Below are positions 1-8,727 of a stretch of DNA of 64,000 bases, one piece after another. The stretch is from an uncultured Marvinbryantia sp. (lineage in GTDB: Bacteria > Bacillota > Clostridia > Lachnospirales > Lachnospiraceae): the NCBI GenBank assembly GCA_934373455.1, contig CAKRON010000003.1:1-64000 (forward strand), in the 5' to 3' direction. Position 1 is the stretch's first letter. The number at the start of each line of letters is the position of its first letter. The notes under the pieces are model-generated. The model was not told the DNA's origin. It made no database searches and saw only the letters and a program-made list of their open reading frames with translations. The translations under genes were made by a program, and so were the position numbers.

Positions 1-668
1 TAAATCATCTGACCAAGTCGCGTCATCGCTACCACCTCCTTGATTTCCTGTAATTCCATACCTTTGAGGAATTTATCCGCTAATGTGTACAGAATCGCAA
101 TCGTCTTTTCTGCCGTCTCTGTATCTCCCTGCTTCGCGTATAAGATTGCCTCTTTTATCTTCTCCTTTCGACTCCGCTTTCCGGACATCAATGGGGCAAG
201 CGCAAGACCCGCTAAATCCTCGTCATCTAGAGCTTCTTCCCGGTCCAGTTTTGTCTGCATTTTCCGAAACAGTTTATCCGCATCATAATCCGTCAGATAA
301 ATTGGCTGCACCTTATATGTATAAAATCCACAGTTCAGTTCTGTCTTCGTACTGGTAATCCCTCCGGAATAAATCACATAGGTCAATACCTTTTTTCCTT
401 TTTTGTGAGCTGTCACCGCCTCATAGGCTTCAAATCGCTGCAGGTCTCTCCAGTCCGTTTCCGTTGTCTGGAATTCAAAATGGGCATAGAATCCTTCCAC
501 TGTCAGAAAAGTAAAATCCATGTACATAGAGTAGATCTGCAATTCTATTAACTCTGTCGGCTCTTCTGCAACAAACTCATACTCTACTCCCAGCCTCTTC
601 AGTATGCTGTCACGAAAATATCCAAACCCCATTTTCATGATCGCATCTTCATGTTTTGTGTTGGTCAT
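1..668 (-). CDS. Rpn-family recombination-promoting nuclease / transposase-like protein (3' end missing)
   Basis: The reading frame is open from an ATG at 668 to the left edge, giving 222 residues with the C-terminus outside the window. The start is preceded by GAGGTG. A core with Asp51 in MYMDFTFL and Glu65-Phe-Gln67 in HFEFQT matches the PD-(D/E)XK fold of the Rpn/PDDEXK transposase-like family, which cuts DNA and promotes RecA-independent recombination. The C-terminal half is rich in Lys/Glu helices, as is usual for the family. These genes are multi-copy and mobile in gut Firmicutes and Bacteroidetes. Whether this copy is intact cannot be judged. The family call rests on recognising the motif and overall pattern. 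Confidence 0.75.
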   Translation of the reverse strand, partial: MTNTKHEDAIMKMGFGYFRDSILKRLGVEYEFVAEEPTELIELQIYSMYMDFTFLTVEGFYAHFEFQTTETDWRDLQRFEAYEAVTAHKKGKKVLTYVIYSGGITSTKTELNCGFYTYKVQPIYLTDYDADKLFRKMQTKLDREEALDDEDLAGLALAPLMSGKRSRKEKIKEAILYAKQGDTETAEKTIAILYTLADKFLKGMELQEIKEVVAMTRLGQMI

Positions 669-827
669 AAGACACCTCTTTTTTATCCGTTCATTTTCTT
701 ATCCTTTGTGTCTTATCCACTTGTCTGCTGTATTTTTCTCTGTTTTTATCTTTTGTAAGCTATAATTCACTAGCCCTCCTTAGAATCATTATAACAAAAT
801 TCCTACTTAGATCATATTATATTTTTA

Positions 828-872
828 TAAAAAAAGCAGAAACCCGACTCTTCTAAGCCAGTTTTCTGCTTT
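828..872 (-). terminator. Intrinsic terminator of the glycyl radical enzyme island (repeat copy 1)
   Basis: Read on the minus strand, a stem GCAGAAAAC...(G)TTTCTGC is followed by a run of seven T. It starts 12 bases after the kinase stop codon. The same 45 bases recur at 12209-12253 with a single mismatch (c at 843, a at 12224). Confidence 0.85.
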
Positions 873-883
873 TCCTCTTTTAC

Positions 884-2521
884 TCATATTTCAGCTGGTA
901 TTTTAATGTATATAGATGTTCCTTTATCTACGATACTATCAATCTGAAGACCATATTGTTCACCATAAAATAACTTTATTCTCTGGTTGACATTCCAAAT
1001 ACCATATCCTCTGTTTTCTTTTTCATCACGCTTCTTTTCGTTTATTTTCTGATATAGTTTCGTTAAAGTATCTTCATCCATACCTTTTCCTGTATCTTCT
1101 ATTACGAATATAAGCATATTTTTATCTTTATATCCTCTAATTGTCAGTTTCCCATATTCATTTTTTGACTTTATGCCATGATATATAGCATTTTCTACCA
1201 ATGGCTGCATAATAAATTTCAGCATTCGATATTCTAATATTTCATCATCAAAATTAATATTCCAATCCAACTGTTCTTCAAAACGAAATTTTTGTATTTT
1301 TAGATAATATGTAACTTGCATCATTTCTTCCCTGACAGTTATTACATCACGTCCTCTATTCAAACTCAGTCGAAATAAGCGTGACAAATTTGTAACCATT
1401 AATGCAACCTGTATATCATCATTTTTTCTTGCGAGCATATTAATAGAGTCCAATGTATTATATAAAAAATGAGGATTAATTTGGTAAATCAAGGTCTGCA
1501 ATTCGAGATAATTACTTTGTCGTTCTTTTTCTGTAACACTACTTATTAACTCAAGAAGCTGAGACGACATATTATTTAATACATTTCCGAGTTCAGCAAT
1601 TTCATCTTTTCCATGAACACTAACTTTTGCGTCAAATGCTCCAAGTGAATACTGTCTGGCAACTTTTTGCATTTCCTTAATAGGTTTCGTAACTTGTTTT
1701 GATATGATAACACTTAATAAAATAATCAACAGAATAAGAACTAGAAAAATAGTTATCATTTCAGCCCAAAATTCCTTTGTAACAATTCTTGCTGCTGTTT
1801 TTTCACTCCAAGTTTTTAACTGCCAATCATCAATATCTATTTGTGTGTGTACCAACTGAGAATACTTATCATAATATTGATAATAAAAGCCCTGTTCTGT
1901 AACTTCAAATCCATTTGTGATTCCTTTTAGAGAAAAGCGCTGATCATTCTGCAGTCTAAAACGATTAAAAAAACTTTGGAAATTTGCATTATCAATTTGA
2001 ATAAACAGATAAAGATTTTTCTCTGTTTCCGGCACGTTGAAGCAACGAAAAACAAAGGAACTGTTTGGACTGTATCCGGAATCCCATACACAATTTTGCC
2101 CATACCGTTCAGCTGTACTGATTCGATCAACCATATACGGCGAAATTTGATCAAGTTCCTTTGCTCCCACATATTCGTAAGATGTTTTCATTATCAATAT
2201 ATTGTTTATAAAGTCCCATTCATTTACTTTTTTTCGAAGACATTTCTGCAAAGTTTCCTCGTCATCAAACAAAAGCCATTGTGCTACAGATGAATGAATT
2301 TCTTCATCTTCTTGTAACATATTAATTGTTGTCTCACACTTTTCTCTAAAATACTCTATCGAGGTACATAATGCCTGTGATAGCATATTCTGATTATTTT
2401 GCTGAATCGAAATTAAACGATTCGTAAAAACTTTATAAAAAATCACCGTACTTACACAAACAAAAAAAATAGATACAACACAAAACACAAATATTAGCTT
2501 TCTTTTTATTGTTCTAAACAT
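884..2521 (-). CDS. YesM-type sensor histidine kinase
   Basis: A 545-residue membrane sensor kinase. TM1 (about residues 10-30) and TM2 (about 255-280) flank an extracellular sensing region, followed by HAMP (about 280-330), a His_kinase domain with the phospho-acceptor His351 in QINPHFLYNTLDSI, and a C-terminal HATPase with the N-box NAIYHG and G-box DTGKGM. This is the LytS/YesM class that pairs with AraC-type response regulators and senses sugars or binding-protein complexes. Its ATG lies inside the end of the response regulator gene (ATGTTTAG, 8-base overlap), so the two are translationally coupled. It is the last gene of the island, just before the terminator. The likely role is to sense the substrate taken up by the neighbouring ABC transporter; the signal itself is inference. 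Confidence 0.93.
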   Translation of the reverse strand: MFRTIKRKLIFVFCVVSIFFVCVSTVIFYKVFTNRLISIQQNNQNMLSQALCTSIEYFREKCETTINMLQEDEEIHSSVAQWLLFDDEETLQKCLRKKVNEWDFINNILIMKTSYEYVGAKELDQISPYMVDRISTAERYGQNCVWDSGYSPNSSFVFRCFNVPETEKNLYLFIQIDNANFQSFFNRFRLQNDQRFSLKGITNGFEVTEQGFYYQYYDKYSQLVHTQIDIDDWQLKTWSEKTAARIVTKEFWAEMITIFLVLILLIILLSVIISKQVTKPIKEMQKVARQYSLGAFDAKVSVHGKDEIAELGNVLNNMSSQLLELISSVTEKERQSNYLELQTLIYQINPHFLYNTLDSINMLARKNDDIQVALMVTNLSRLFRLSLNRGRDVITVREEMMQVTYYLKIQKFRFEEQLDWNINFDDEILEYRMLKFIMQPLVENAIYHGIKSKNEYGKLTIRGYKDKNMLIFVIEDTGKGMDEDTLTKLYQKINEKKRDEKENRGYGIWNVNQRIKLFYGEQYGLQIDSIVDKGTSIYIKIPAEI

Positions 2522-3707
2522 CAGACTTTTGCCTTTTCTTTCTAAAACTTCCTGGGCTTTCTCCTGTTACCTGCTTAAATTGCTGACTAAAATAGTAAAC
2601 TGTTGCATATCCTGTTTTTTCTGATATCTGTTGTATACTTAAATCAGTATTTTGAAGCAATTCCTTTGCTAAATCAATTCTATAATTTTTTATAAAATCC
2701 TTACAGGTCATCCCCATTTTTCTTTTAAAAACTCTGGAAAAGTATGCGGGTGTTAAATATAGCGCATTTGCAATCGTATTAATATTAAAATCTACATTTT
2801 CTATTTCTTTTCGAATCATTTCAACAGCAGCAAGAACAATTTGTGTTGGTTCATCCTTTTTATTTGCTCTATTTTTCTGGATATTGTACTTTGCTGATTC
2901 AACAGATATATGAAGCGTTGATAAATCTTTAACAACTTTTTCCTCACCCATATACACTTCAAAATGAAACATTTCTTTTACTAAATCACCAAACGCATAT
3001 AATACTGATTTTGCATTTTCCTTTTTTAAAAGAATTACAATGTAATCATCCATAAAAACAGTATCTATATAGCCTTCAAAACAACTGGATACTACCTTAT
3101 CAATTGCCACTTGATTTTGATAAAGCATAGTCTCATCATCAGTTTCATATACAACTACATATATTGGCGATATATTTTTTGGCATGTTCATTTTTTCGAA
3201 ACGTTCAAGAATTTCATCTTCATTCCGCATATTTCCAGATAAAATATCTTTCCATAAACTTTTTTTAAGTTCACGTCGATAATCTTCCAAAACTTCCTGA
3301 GAATGGTCTATTCTTTTTTTTGTTTCCTCATTGATTTTCACTTGAGAAATCGCTTCATTCACTGCATCTTCCAATTCTTCTGGAATCACTGGTTTTAACA
3401 GATATTTAAAAACACCTGCCTCAATTGCTTTTCTGGCATAATCAAAATCCTCATATGCCGACAATAATATAACGACAACATCTGGCCATTTTTCTTTAAT
3501 ACATTTTGCCAGTTCAATTCCGTTCATATCTTGCATATAAATATCGCTAATTACAATTTCGTATTTTTCATGTTCCAAATATTTAAGCGCGACTTTAGCA
3601 TTCTCTGCAAGTGTCAATTCCTGACCTGTTATTCGTTCCCAATCAATCAGATTACTTATACCTTCTCTAATTAGCCGTTCATCATCAACAAATAAAGTTT
3701 TATACAT
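2514..3707 (-). CDS. YesN-type response regulator (REC + AraC HTH)
   Basis: A 397-residue cytoplasmic regulator. An N-terminal receiver domain (1-120) carries the acidic pair Asp8-Asp9 and the phosphorylation site Asp55 in VISDIYMQDMNG, with Lys105 in LLKPV. A middle region of about 160 residues is typical of YesN. A C-terminal AraC DNA-binding pair (about 290-390) includes LYLTPAYFSRVFKRKMG and TGYATVYYFSQQFKQ. It is phosphorylated by the partner kinase encoded immediately downstream. It has its own sigma-70 promoter (3726-3754), apart from the transport genes. It probably activates the island promoter near 12103-12131; that target is inferred from position only. Confidence 0.94.
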   Translation of the reverse strand: MYKTLFVDDERLIREGISNLIDWERITGQELTLAENAKVALKYLEHEKYEIVISDIYMQDMNGIELAKCIKEKWPDVVVILLSAYEDFDYARKAIEAGVFKYLLKPVIPEELEDAVNEAISQVKINEETKKRIDHSQEVLEDYRRELKKSLWKDILSGNMRNEDEILERFEKMNMPKNISPIYVVVYETDDETMLYQNQVAIDKVVSSCFEGYIDTVFMDDYIVILLKKENAKSVLYAFGDLVKEMFHFEVYMGEEKVVKDLSTLHISVESAKYNIQKNRANKKDEPTQIVLAAVEMIRKEIENVDFNINTIANALYLTPAYFSRVFKRKMGMTCKDFIKNYRIDLAKELLQNTDLSIQQISEKTGYATVYYFSQQFKQVTGESPGSFRKKRQKSDV

Positions 3708-3725
3708 GCTATATACCTATATAGA

Positions 3726-3754
3726 AAAATATCTACGTAAAACTACTATGTCAA
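3726..3754 (-). promoter_or_regulatory. Sigma-70 promoter for the YesN/YesM pair
   Basis: On the minus strand TTGACA (3754-3749) is separated by 17 bases from TATTTT (3731-3726), about 15 bases upstream of the response regulator ATG. It suggests a basal transcript for the sensor pair independent of the transporter operon. Confidence 0.6.
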
Positions 3755-3888
3755 CTTTATCACAAATAGATTCTTCTAACAATAAATGTTTTCACTGTCC
3801 TGGATGATCCTAAAAGATTCTCTCCAATCTTCACTAATCCCCTCTTTGAAACAAGTAGGTGGTACTTTCTGTATATGGGAAATCAACA

Positions 3889-4887
3889 CTAATTGCTCTT
3901 TCTATGCTTTTGAAAAAAAGTATCCATATACACTGCAAATACCAAGATCATCCCTTTTATTAAATATTGGTAAAATGATGGGATATTAACCATATCCATT
4001 CCAGTATTCATAACTGAGAGAAATGCTGTACCTATCAGCGTACCGATAATACCACCTTTTCCCCCTTCCATACTTGTTCCCCCAAGTGCAACAGCTGTAA
4101 TTAAATCCAATTCATATCCCTGTGCTGCAACAGTAGACGCACTTGAAAGCTTTCCAACCAATATCGTTCCTGCTAATCCGGCAAGTATACCACAAAATGT
4201 ATAACAAATTAAAATTATTGCATCTGGTTTCATACCAGCTAATCTGGCCACTTCCGTATTTCCACCTACTGTATAAATTGCCCGGCCTAATCTTGTATAT
4301 TTTAAAATAATATATAAAATAACAAAGATAACTACATATACGATTAACTGGAATGGTATGCCACATATATCTCCCAATCCCAACATATAATATCCATCAT
4401 TCATAAATGTAATTGGTGAACCTGACACTCCCTGTACCACAAAATCCGCAACTACATAAACCAGACCTCTTGAAAGTGACATAGTTGCCAGCGTTGCAAC
4501 AAACGGCGCCATATGAAGTTTAGAAATACATATGCCATTTAATAGTCCAATCAATCCACATGCCAAAAGTGCAAATACAATTGTTAGGATAAACGGCATT
4601 TTTATCGGATTGGCTGCATTAAAGGCATTACCTAAAAGACCTGCTCCTACCACACCTGCCAATGCCATGTTGGATCCTGCTGACAGGTCTGTCCCTCCTG
4701 TTAAAATTACCATTGTCATACCTAATGCAGCAATTCCATACATTGAAAAAGTACGTATGATATTATCCAAACTTCTTGCATTTATAAATTCTGGCTTTAC
4801 CACACTAAATCCAATCACCAAGAAAATTAGTAATATCAGCACTAACTTTTGCTGATCAAACTTTAACTCTATTTTTCTCTCACGCAT
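3889..4887 (-). CDS. Ribose-type (RbsC-like) ABC permease 2
   Basis: A 332-residue integral membrane protein with about 8-10 hydrophobic segments. It carries the family hallmarks GGTDLSAGSNMALAG (about 64-79) and, near the C-terminus, ALGGTSMEGGKGG. It belongs to the BPD_transp_2 family (RbsC/XylH/MglC), which forms the transmembrane channel of pentose/hexose/polyol ABC importers. Its start overlaps the stop of the other permease by 8 bases, so both are translated together and may form a heterodimer. The last transport gene of the island; a 180-base gap with a promoter separates it from the regulator genes. Confidence 0.93.
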   Translation of the reverse strand: MRERKIELKFDQQKLVLILLIFLVIGFSVVKPEFINARSLDNIIRTFSMYGIAALGMTMVILTGGTDLSAGSNMALAGVVGAGLLGNAFNAANPIKMPFILTIVFALLACGLIGLLNGICISKLHMAPFVATLATMSLSRGLVYVVADFVVQGVSGSPITFMNDGYYMLGLGDICGIPFQLIVYVVIFVILYIILKYTRLGRAIYTVGGNTEVARLAGMKPDAIILICYTFCGILAGLAGTILVGKLSSASTVAAQGYELDLITAVALGGTSMEGGKGGIIGTLIGTAFLSVMNTGMDMVNIPSFYQYLIKGMILVFAVYMDTFFQKHRKSN

Positions 4888-5896
4888 TTATTTTTCCTCC
4901 AGTTGTTCTCATTTTCCTATGAGGTAAAACGTAATGTCCTCCCAATGCAAGTATGATTACCACGCCTTTTATCAACAGTTTGAAATATGTCGGCATACCT
5001 AAAATATTCAATCCATTCTCAATAATGCCAAAAATAAAAACACCTATTACCGTCCCCGTAATAGAACCTACTCCTCCGGTCTGTAATGTTCCTCCCAAAA
5101 CAACACTCGCAATAATATCCATCTCATAACTTTCACCAGCAACCGCTGAGGCTGAAGCCACTCTGGATGTCATAATGATTCCTGCAAGTCCTGCAAGAAC
5201 AGCTGTTATTATGTACGTGATACAAATATTTTTATTAATTGCTATCCCTGATAACTCAGCTGCTTCTCTATTTCCGCCAATTGCATATAATGATCTGCCA
5301 TAAGACGTATACTTTAGCAGAAATCCACCAATTAGAATTACAACAATAAACATAACTGCCGGCAGTGGCAAAATTCCAAGATGCCCTTTTCCTAACCATG
5401 CAAAATCCTTTGGAATTGGTTTGAAATTGATTGGATAACCACCTGTATAAAGATATGTAATTCCTCTTCCAAAAGTCATCATTGCGAGCGTAGTAATAAA
5501 TGGTTCCACTTTCAATTTTGTAATAACCAAACCATTTATCAGACCAATACACGCTGCTGCCACAAGTCCTATTAAAATTGCCAGTAACGTCGGACATTTA
5601 AAAAGATTGCTGGTAATATAGTCACTGTAACTTCCTGTAATGAAAGATGCTGTAACTGCACCCGCTATCGCAAATGTGGAACCAACTGAAAGATCAATTC
5701 CTCCTGTCAACAAAACGTATGTCATACCAATCGACACAATCCCTTTTATGGAATTTACTCGTATAATATCTATAATATTGCCTACGCTTAAAAAATTAGG
5801 TGCAATAAAACTCATGCTAATAATCAACGCAAACAACGTAATTAGAATAACCGCATGCGGTTTTACTGCTTTTTCTATCCTTGTACGAAACTGCAT
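4880..5896 (-). CDS. Ribose-type (RbsC-like) ABC permease 1
   Basis: A 338-residue integral membrane protein of the RbsC/XylH/MglC family. GGIDLSVGSTFAIAG (about 65-79) and VLGGTLQTGGVGS are the conserved loops that contact the ATPase and the channel. It is similar in plan to, but clearly diverged from, the second permease, so the importer probably has a heterodimeric channel. A strong GGAGGAG site precedes the ATG. It lies 16 bases downstream of the ATPase gene. Confidence 0.93.
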   Translation of the reverse strand: MQFRTRIEKAVKPHAVILITLFALIISMSFIAPNFLSVGNIIDIIRVNSIKGIVSIGMTYVLLTGGIDLSVGSTFAIAGAVTASFITGSYSDYITSNLFKCPTLLAILIGLVAAACIGLINGLVITKLKVEPFITTLAMMTFGRGITYLYTGGYPINFKPIPKDFAWLGKGHLGILPLPAVMFIVVILIGGFLLKYTSYGRSLYAIGGNREAAELSGIAINKNICITYIITAVLAGLAGIIMTSRVASASAVAGESYEMDIIASVVLGGTLQTGGVGSITGTVIGVFIFGIIENGLNILGMPTYFKLLIKGVVIILALGGHYVLPHRKMRTTGGKINA

Positions 5897-5912
5897 GTCT
5901 GCTCCTCCTTAT

Positions 5913-7409
5913 CTAAATTACCTGCCCGGTTGCATACGCCATAATGCGTTCCTCTGAAAACTCAGAACGTTCCAGCTCACCTGTTATTTTTCCTTCATGC
6001 ATTATAGCTATTCTGTCACAAACTCCCATTAATTCAGGCATTTCCGACGAAATCATAAGAATTGACATTCCTTTCTCTACCAACTCATTCATCAATTCAT
6101 AAATTTCAACCTTAGCTCCAACGTCAATTCCTCTTGTAGGTTCATCTATAATTAATATTTCACTGTCCGCACACAACCATTTGCTTAAAACCACTTTCTG
6201 CTGATTTCCTCCGGAAAGATTTTCAACTTTTGCCCAGGCATTTGGTGTTGCTGTACGTAAACGCTGAATATAATGTTCCGTATCTTTTTTTTCCTTTTTC
6301 AAATTCAATTTTCCAAATTGTACATATTTTTTCAGGCTGGCTAATGTTGTATTTTGTATTAAATTCAGAATTAATACTAAGCCTTGTTTTTTTCTATCTT
6401 CTGGTACCAGTCCAATTTTGTGAGCAATTGCATGTCTGACATTCTTAATTTCAATTGTTTTTCCATTAATTTGAACAGTTCCGGTTGAAATCTTATCCGC
6501 TCCAAATATAGCTCGGGCAAGTTCTGTTCTTCCGGCACCTACAAGTCCCGCAAGTCCTAGAATTTCTCCTTTATGTAATACTAAATTCACATTCCTCAAT
6601 TTTTCTTCTGTACTTAAATTTTCAACTTTTAGTACTGGTTCACCTATCACGGCTTTAGATTTTGGATACATATTCGTCAAATCTCTTCCAACCATCATAC
6701 GCACCATGTCACTAATCTCCATGTCTTTCACGTCAGCTTTTCCAACAAAACATCCGTCTCTTAGAAACGTAATTCTATCACAGATTTCCTTTATTTCATT
6801 TAATCTGTGCGATACGTAAATGACTGAGACATTACTTGCTTTCAATTCACGAATAACTTGAAACAGATTTTCAATTTCAATTTGAGTAAGTGGCGCTGTC
6901 GGTTCATCCATTACAATTATTTTTGCATCTTGTGACAATGCCTTTGCAATTTCTACCATCTGTTGCTGCGCAACTTTCAATTTTGATACAGCTATTCTGG
7001 GATCAAGATCAAGACCAACTTTTTTCAAAAGTTTTCTGCTTTCGTCATAACATTTTTTCCAATCAATAAGTCCGTTTTTTTTCAACGGCTGACGTCCCAA
7101 AAAGATATTTTCTGCGATACTCAAATGCGGAAGATTATTAAATTCCTGATAAATTACAGATATTCCAAGATCTTCAGCCAATTTCGTCGTCATCTGCTCT
7201 ATTTTCTTTCCATTAACAAATATTTCCCCTTCATCTTTCGTATAAGCACCGGAAAGAATTTTTAATAGTGTTGATTTTCCTGCTCCATTTTCGCCCAGAA
7301 GTGCATGAACTTCCCCCTGCCGAACCTCCAGATCAACATTTGACAATGCTTTTACACCCGGAAAAGATTTGCTGATATTATGCATATATAAATAATTGCT
7401 TTCACTCAT
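5913..7409 (-). CDS. Sugar ABC transporter ATPase, two fused nucleotide-binding domains (RbsA/MglA type)
   Basis: A 498-residue protein energising import of the substrate. Domain 1 has Walker A GENGAGKST (39-47), a degenerate signature in KLKVAQQQMVEIAKAL and Walker B IIVMDEPTAPL. Domain 2 has a degenerate Walker A LVGAGRTELARAIFGA, the signature LSGGNQQKVVLSKWL and Walker B ILIIDEPTRGIDVG. This asymmetric pair is typical of RbsA/MglA/XylG. I chose the ATG at 7409 because GAGGAG lies directly upstream; a TTG at 7424 overlaps the activase stop and has no ribosome site. It is co-transcribed with the activase and permeases. Confidence 0.94.
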   Translation of the reverse strand: MSESNYLYMHNISKSFPGVKALSNVDLEVRQGEVHALLGENGAGKSTLLKILSGAYTKDEGEIFVNGKKIEQMTTKLAEDLGISVIYQEFNNLPHLSIAENIFLGRQPLKKNGLIDWKKCYDESRKLLKKVGLDLDPRIAVSKLKVAQQQMVEIAKALSQDAKIIVMDEPTAPLTQIEIENLFQVIRELKASNVSVIYVSHRLNEIKEICDRITFLRDGCFVGKADVKDMEISDMVRMMVGRDLTNMYPKSKAVIGEPVLKVENLSTEEKLRNVNLVLHKGEILGLAGLVGAGRTELARAIFGADKISTGTVQINGKTIEIKNVRHAIAHKIGLVPEDRKKQGLVLILNLIQNTTLASLKKYVQFGKLNLKKEKKDTEHYIQRLRTATPNAWAKVENLSGGNQQKVVLSKWLCADSEILIIDEPTRGIDVGAKVEIYELMNELVEKGMSILMISSEMPELMGVCDRIAIMHEGKITGELERSEFSEERIMAYATGQVI

Positions 7410-7420
7410 TACCATTCTCC

Positions 7421-8359
7421 TCAATAATTCGCAATGATTAACCCATGTCTTTCTATCTGTTTTTCTAATTCTTTCATCTTACTCTCTGAAGGAGCTTCCA
7501 ATTCATTCATCTTATATTTCTTTCCAATATTAGCGTATTTTCCTCTTCCGAGGCGATGATATGGAAGCAACTGATATTCTCTTATCTCCGACAGATTTTC
7601 TACAATCCATTCACACATTTTTTGAACCGTTTTTACATCATCATTTACTTCTGGAATAATCGGAGTACGTACCACAATATCTATTTCATGATTTTTCTTG
7701 TAGTCTGAAAGTTTTTTCATATTTTCCAGAATCAATTGATTACTGACTCCAGTGTATTTTTTATGTTCTGCCTCATCCAATATTTTAAAATCCATAAATA
7801 TGAAATTTATAAAAGGCAAGCATTTCTCAATCACTTCCCATTTTGCGAATAAACAGCTTTCTATTGCAGTATGTATCCCCTTTTCTTTAGCTGCTTTTAA
7901 AATTTCATATAAAAATTCCGGTTGTGAAAAAGGTTCTCCACCGGTAACCGTAATTCCTCCTCCACTTTTCTTGTAAATTTCTTCATCACATAATACTTCT
8001 TCCATTACCTGCTCTACAGATATTGTCCTACCCATTATTTTTAATGCTTCTGCATAGCATTCTTTTACACAGGAAAAAGAATGTTCTTTCTCATCATAAC
8101 AATGCTCTTTACAAATTTTATAATCAATTATTCTCCCATTCTCTCCTTGCGTAATCGCACCATAGTGACAGTCCTTTATGCAACATAAACAACCTATGCA
8201 TTTATCTTTAAAAAAAGCAAGTTCTTTGTTCTTGTCCTGAGATTCAGGATTACTACACCACAAACATGACAATGGGCAGCCCTTTAAAAATATATTTGAC
8301 CGAATTCCCGGTCCATCATGCAGACTCCATCTCTGCACATCAAAAATTATACCTTGCAT
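7421..8359 (-). CDS. Glycyl radical enzyme activating enzyme (radical SAM)
   Basis: A 312-residue radical-SAM protein that abstracts a hydrogen from the conserved glycine of its partner enzyme. The Cx3Cx2C cluster motif is Cys28, Cys32, Cys35 in GCPLSCLWC. An inserted ferredoxin-like domain follows with CIGCLCCIKDC and a second cysteine group CKEHC...CVKEC, as in activases of dehydratase/eliminase-type glycyl radical enzymes. The SAM-binding GGE is in GITVTGGEPF. It lies between the split enzyme genes and the ABC transporter, downstream of an intrinsic terminator (8388-8427), so it is probably made at a lower level than the enzyme. Its radical-domain partner must be the separate 81-residue protein, which is unusual. 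Confidence 0.95.
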   Translation of the reverse strand: MQGIIFDVQRWSLHDGPGIRSNIFLKGCPLSCLWCSNPESQDKNKELAFFKDKCIGCLCCIKDCHYGAITQGENGRIIDYKICKEHCYDEKEHSFSCVKECYAEALKIMGRTISVEQVMEEVLCDEEIYKKSGGGITVTGGEPFSQPEFLYEILKAAKEKGIHTAIESCLFAKWEVIEKCLPFINFIFMDFKILDEAEHKKYTGVSNQLILENMKKLSDYKKNHEIDIVVRTPIIPEVNDDVKTVQKMCEWIVENLSEIREYQLLPYHRLGRGKYANIGKKYKMNELEAPSESKMKELEKQIERHGLIIANY

Positions 8360-8387
8360 CTTATTGCCTCCTGAATTATTGCCTTCT

Positions 8388-8427
8388 AAAAAACCGGTAC
8401 TGCATTATATTTGTTACACAGTACCGG
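8388..8427 (-). terminator. Intra-operon terminator/attenuator between radical domain and activase
   Basis: On the minus strand CCGGTACTG...CAGTACCGG forms a 9-bp perfect stem (8394-8402 with 8419-8427) followed by six T (8393-8388). It sits between the stop of the radical-domain gene and the activase start and should cut transcription of activase and transporter relative to the enzyme genes. Confidence 0.8.
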
Positions 8428-8439
8428 CATACACTTTGA

Positions 8440-8685
8440 TTAAATTCTTTCTTCTGTTCTATCGATAATATCTTGCTGTACCTGTTTTTCGAGATTTACA
8501 AAATAAGCAGAATATCCAGCGACACGTACAATAAGATTCTGATATTTTGCAGGATCCTTTTGAGCCCTGAGTAATGTCTCACGACTGACAACATTAAACT
8601 GAACCTGCATTCCACCTAAAGAGAAATAATAATCTATCAAATTAATAAGCCGATTGAGTCCAGCACTTTGTATTGTCTGTTCCAT
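8440..8685 (-). CDS. Free-standing glycyl radical domain (small subunit of a split glycyl radical enzyme)
   Basis: An 81-residue protein that is only the C-terminal glycyl radical domain: LGGMQVQFNVVS (23-34) followed by RVAGYSAYF with the radical-bearing Gly57 (codon 8517-8515). In ordinary pyruvate formate-lyase or dehydratase relatives this domain is the last ~80 residues of an ~800-residue chain. I chose ATG 8685, seven bases after GGGAGG; an in-frame ATG at 8703 lies before that ribosome site. It begins 42 bases after the stop of the barrel gene and in the same frame. Unlike YfiD/GrcA spare-part proteins, it is next to a barrel that has no radical domain of its own, so it should be an obligate subunit. 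That assembly is inference. Confidence 0.9.
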   Translation of the reverse strand: MEQTIQSAGLNRLINLIDYYFSLGGMQVQFNVVSRETLLRAQKDPAKYQNLIVRVAGYSAYFVNLEKQVQQDIIDRTEERI

Positions 8686-8727
8686 TCCTTTCCTCCCGTT
8701 CAAATTTTACTATTTATGAAATATGTA

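Noticed and set aside
3708..3888. A terminator between the second permease and the regulator genes
   Set aside because: No stem with a T-run was found; only a promoter is supported.
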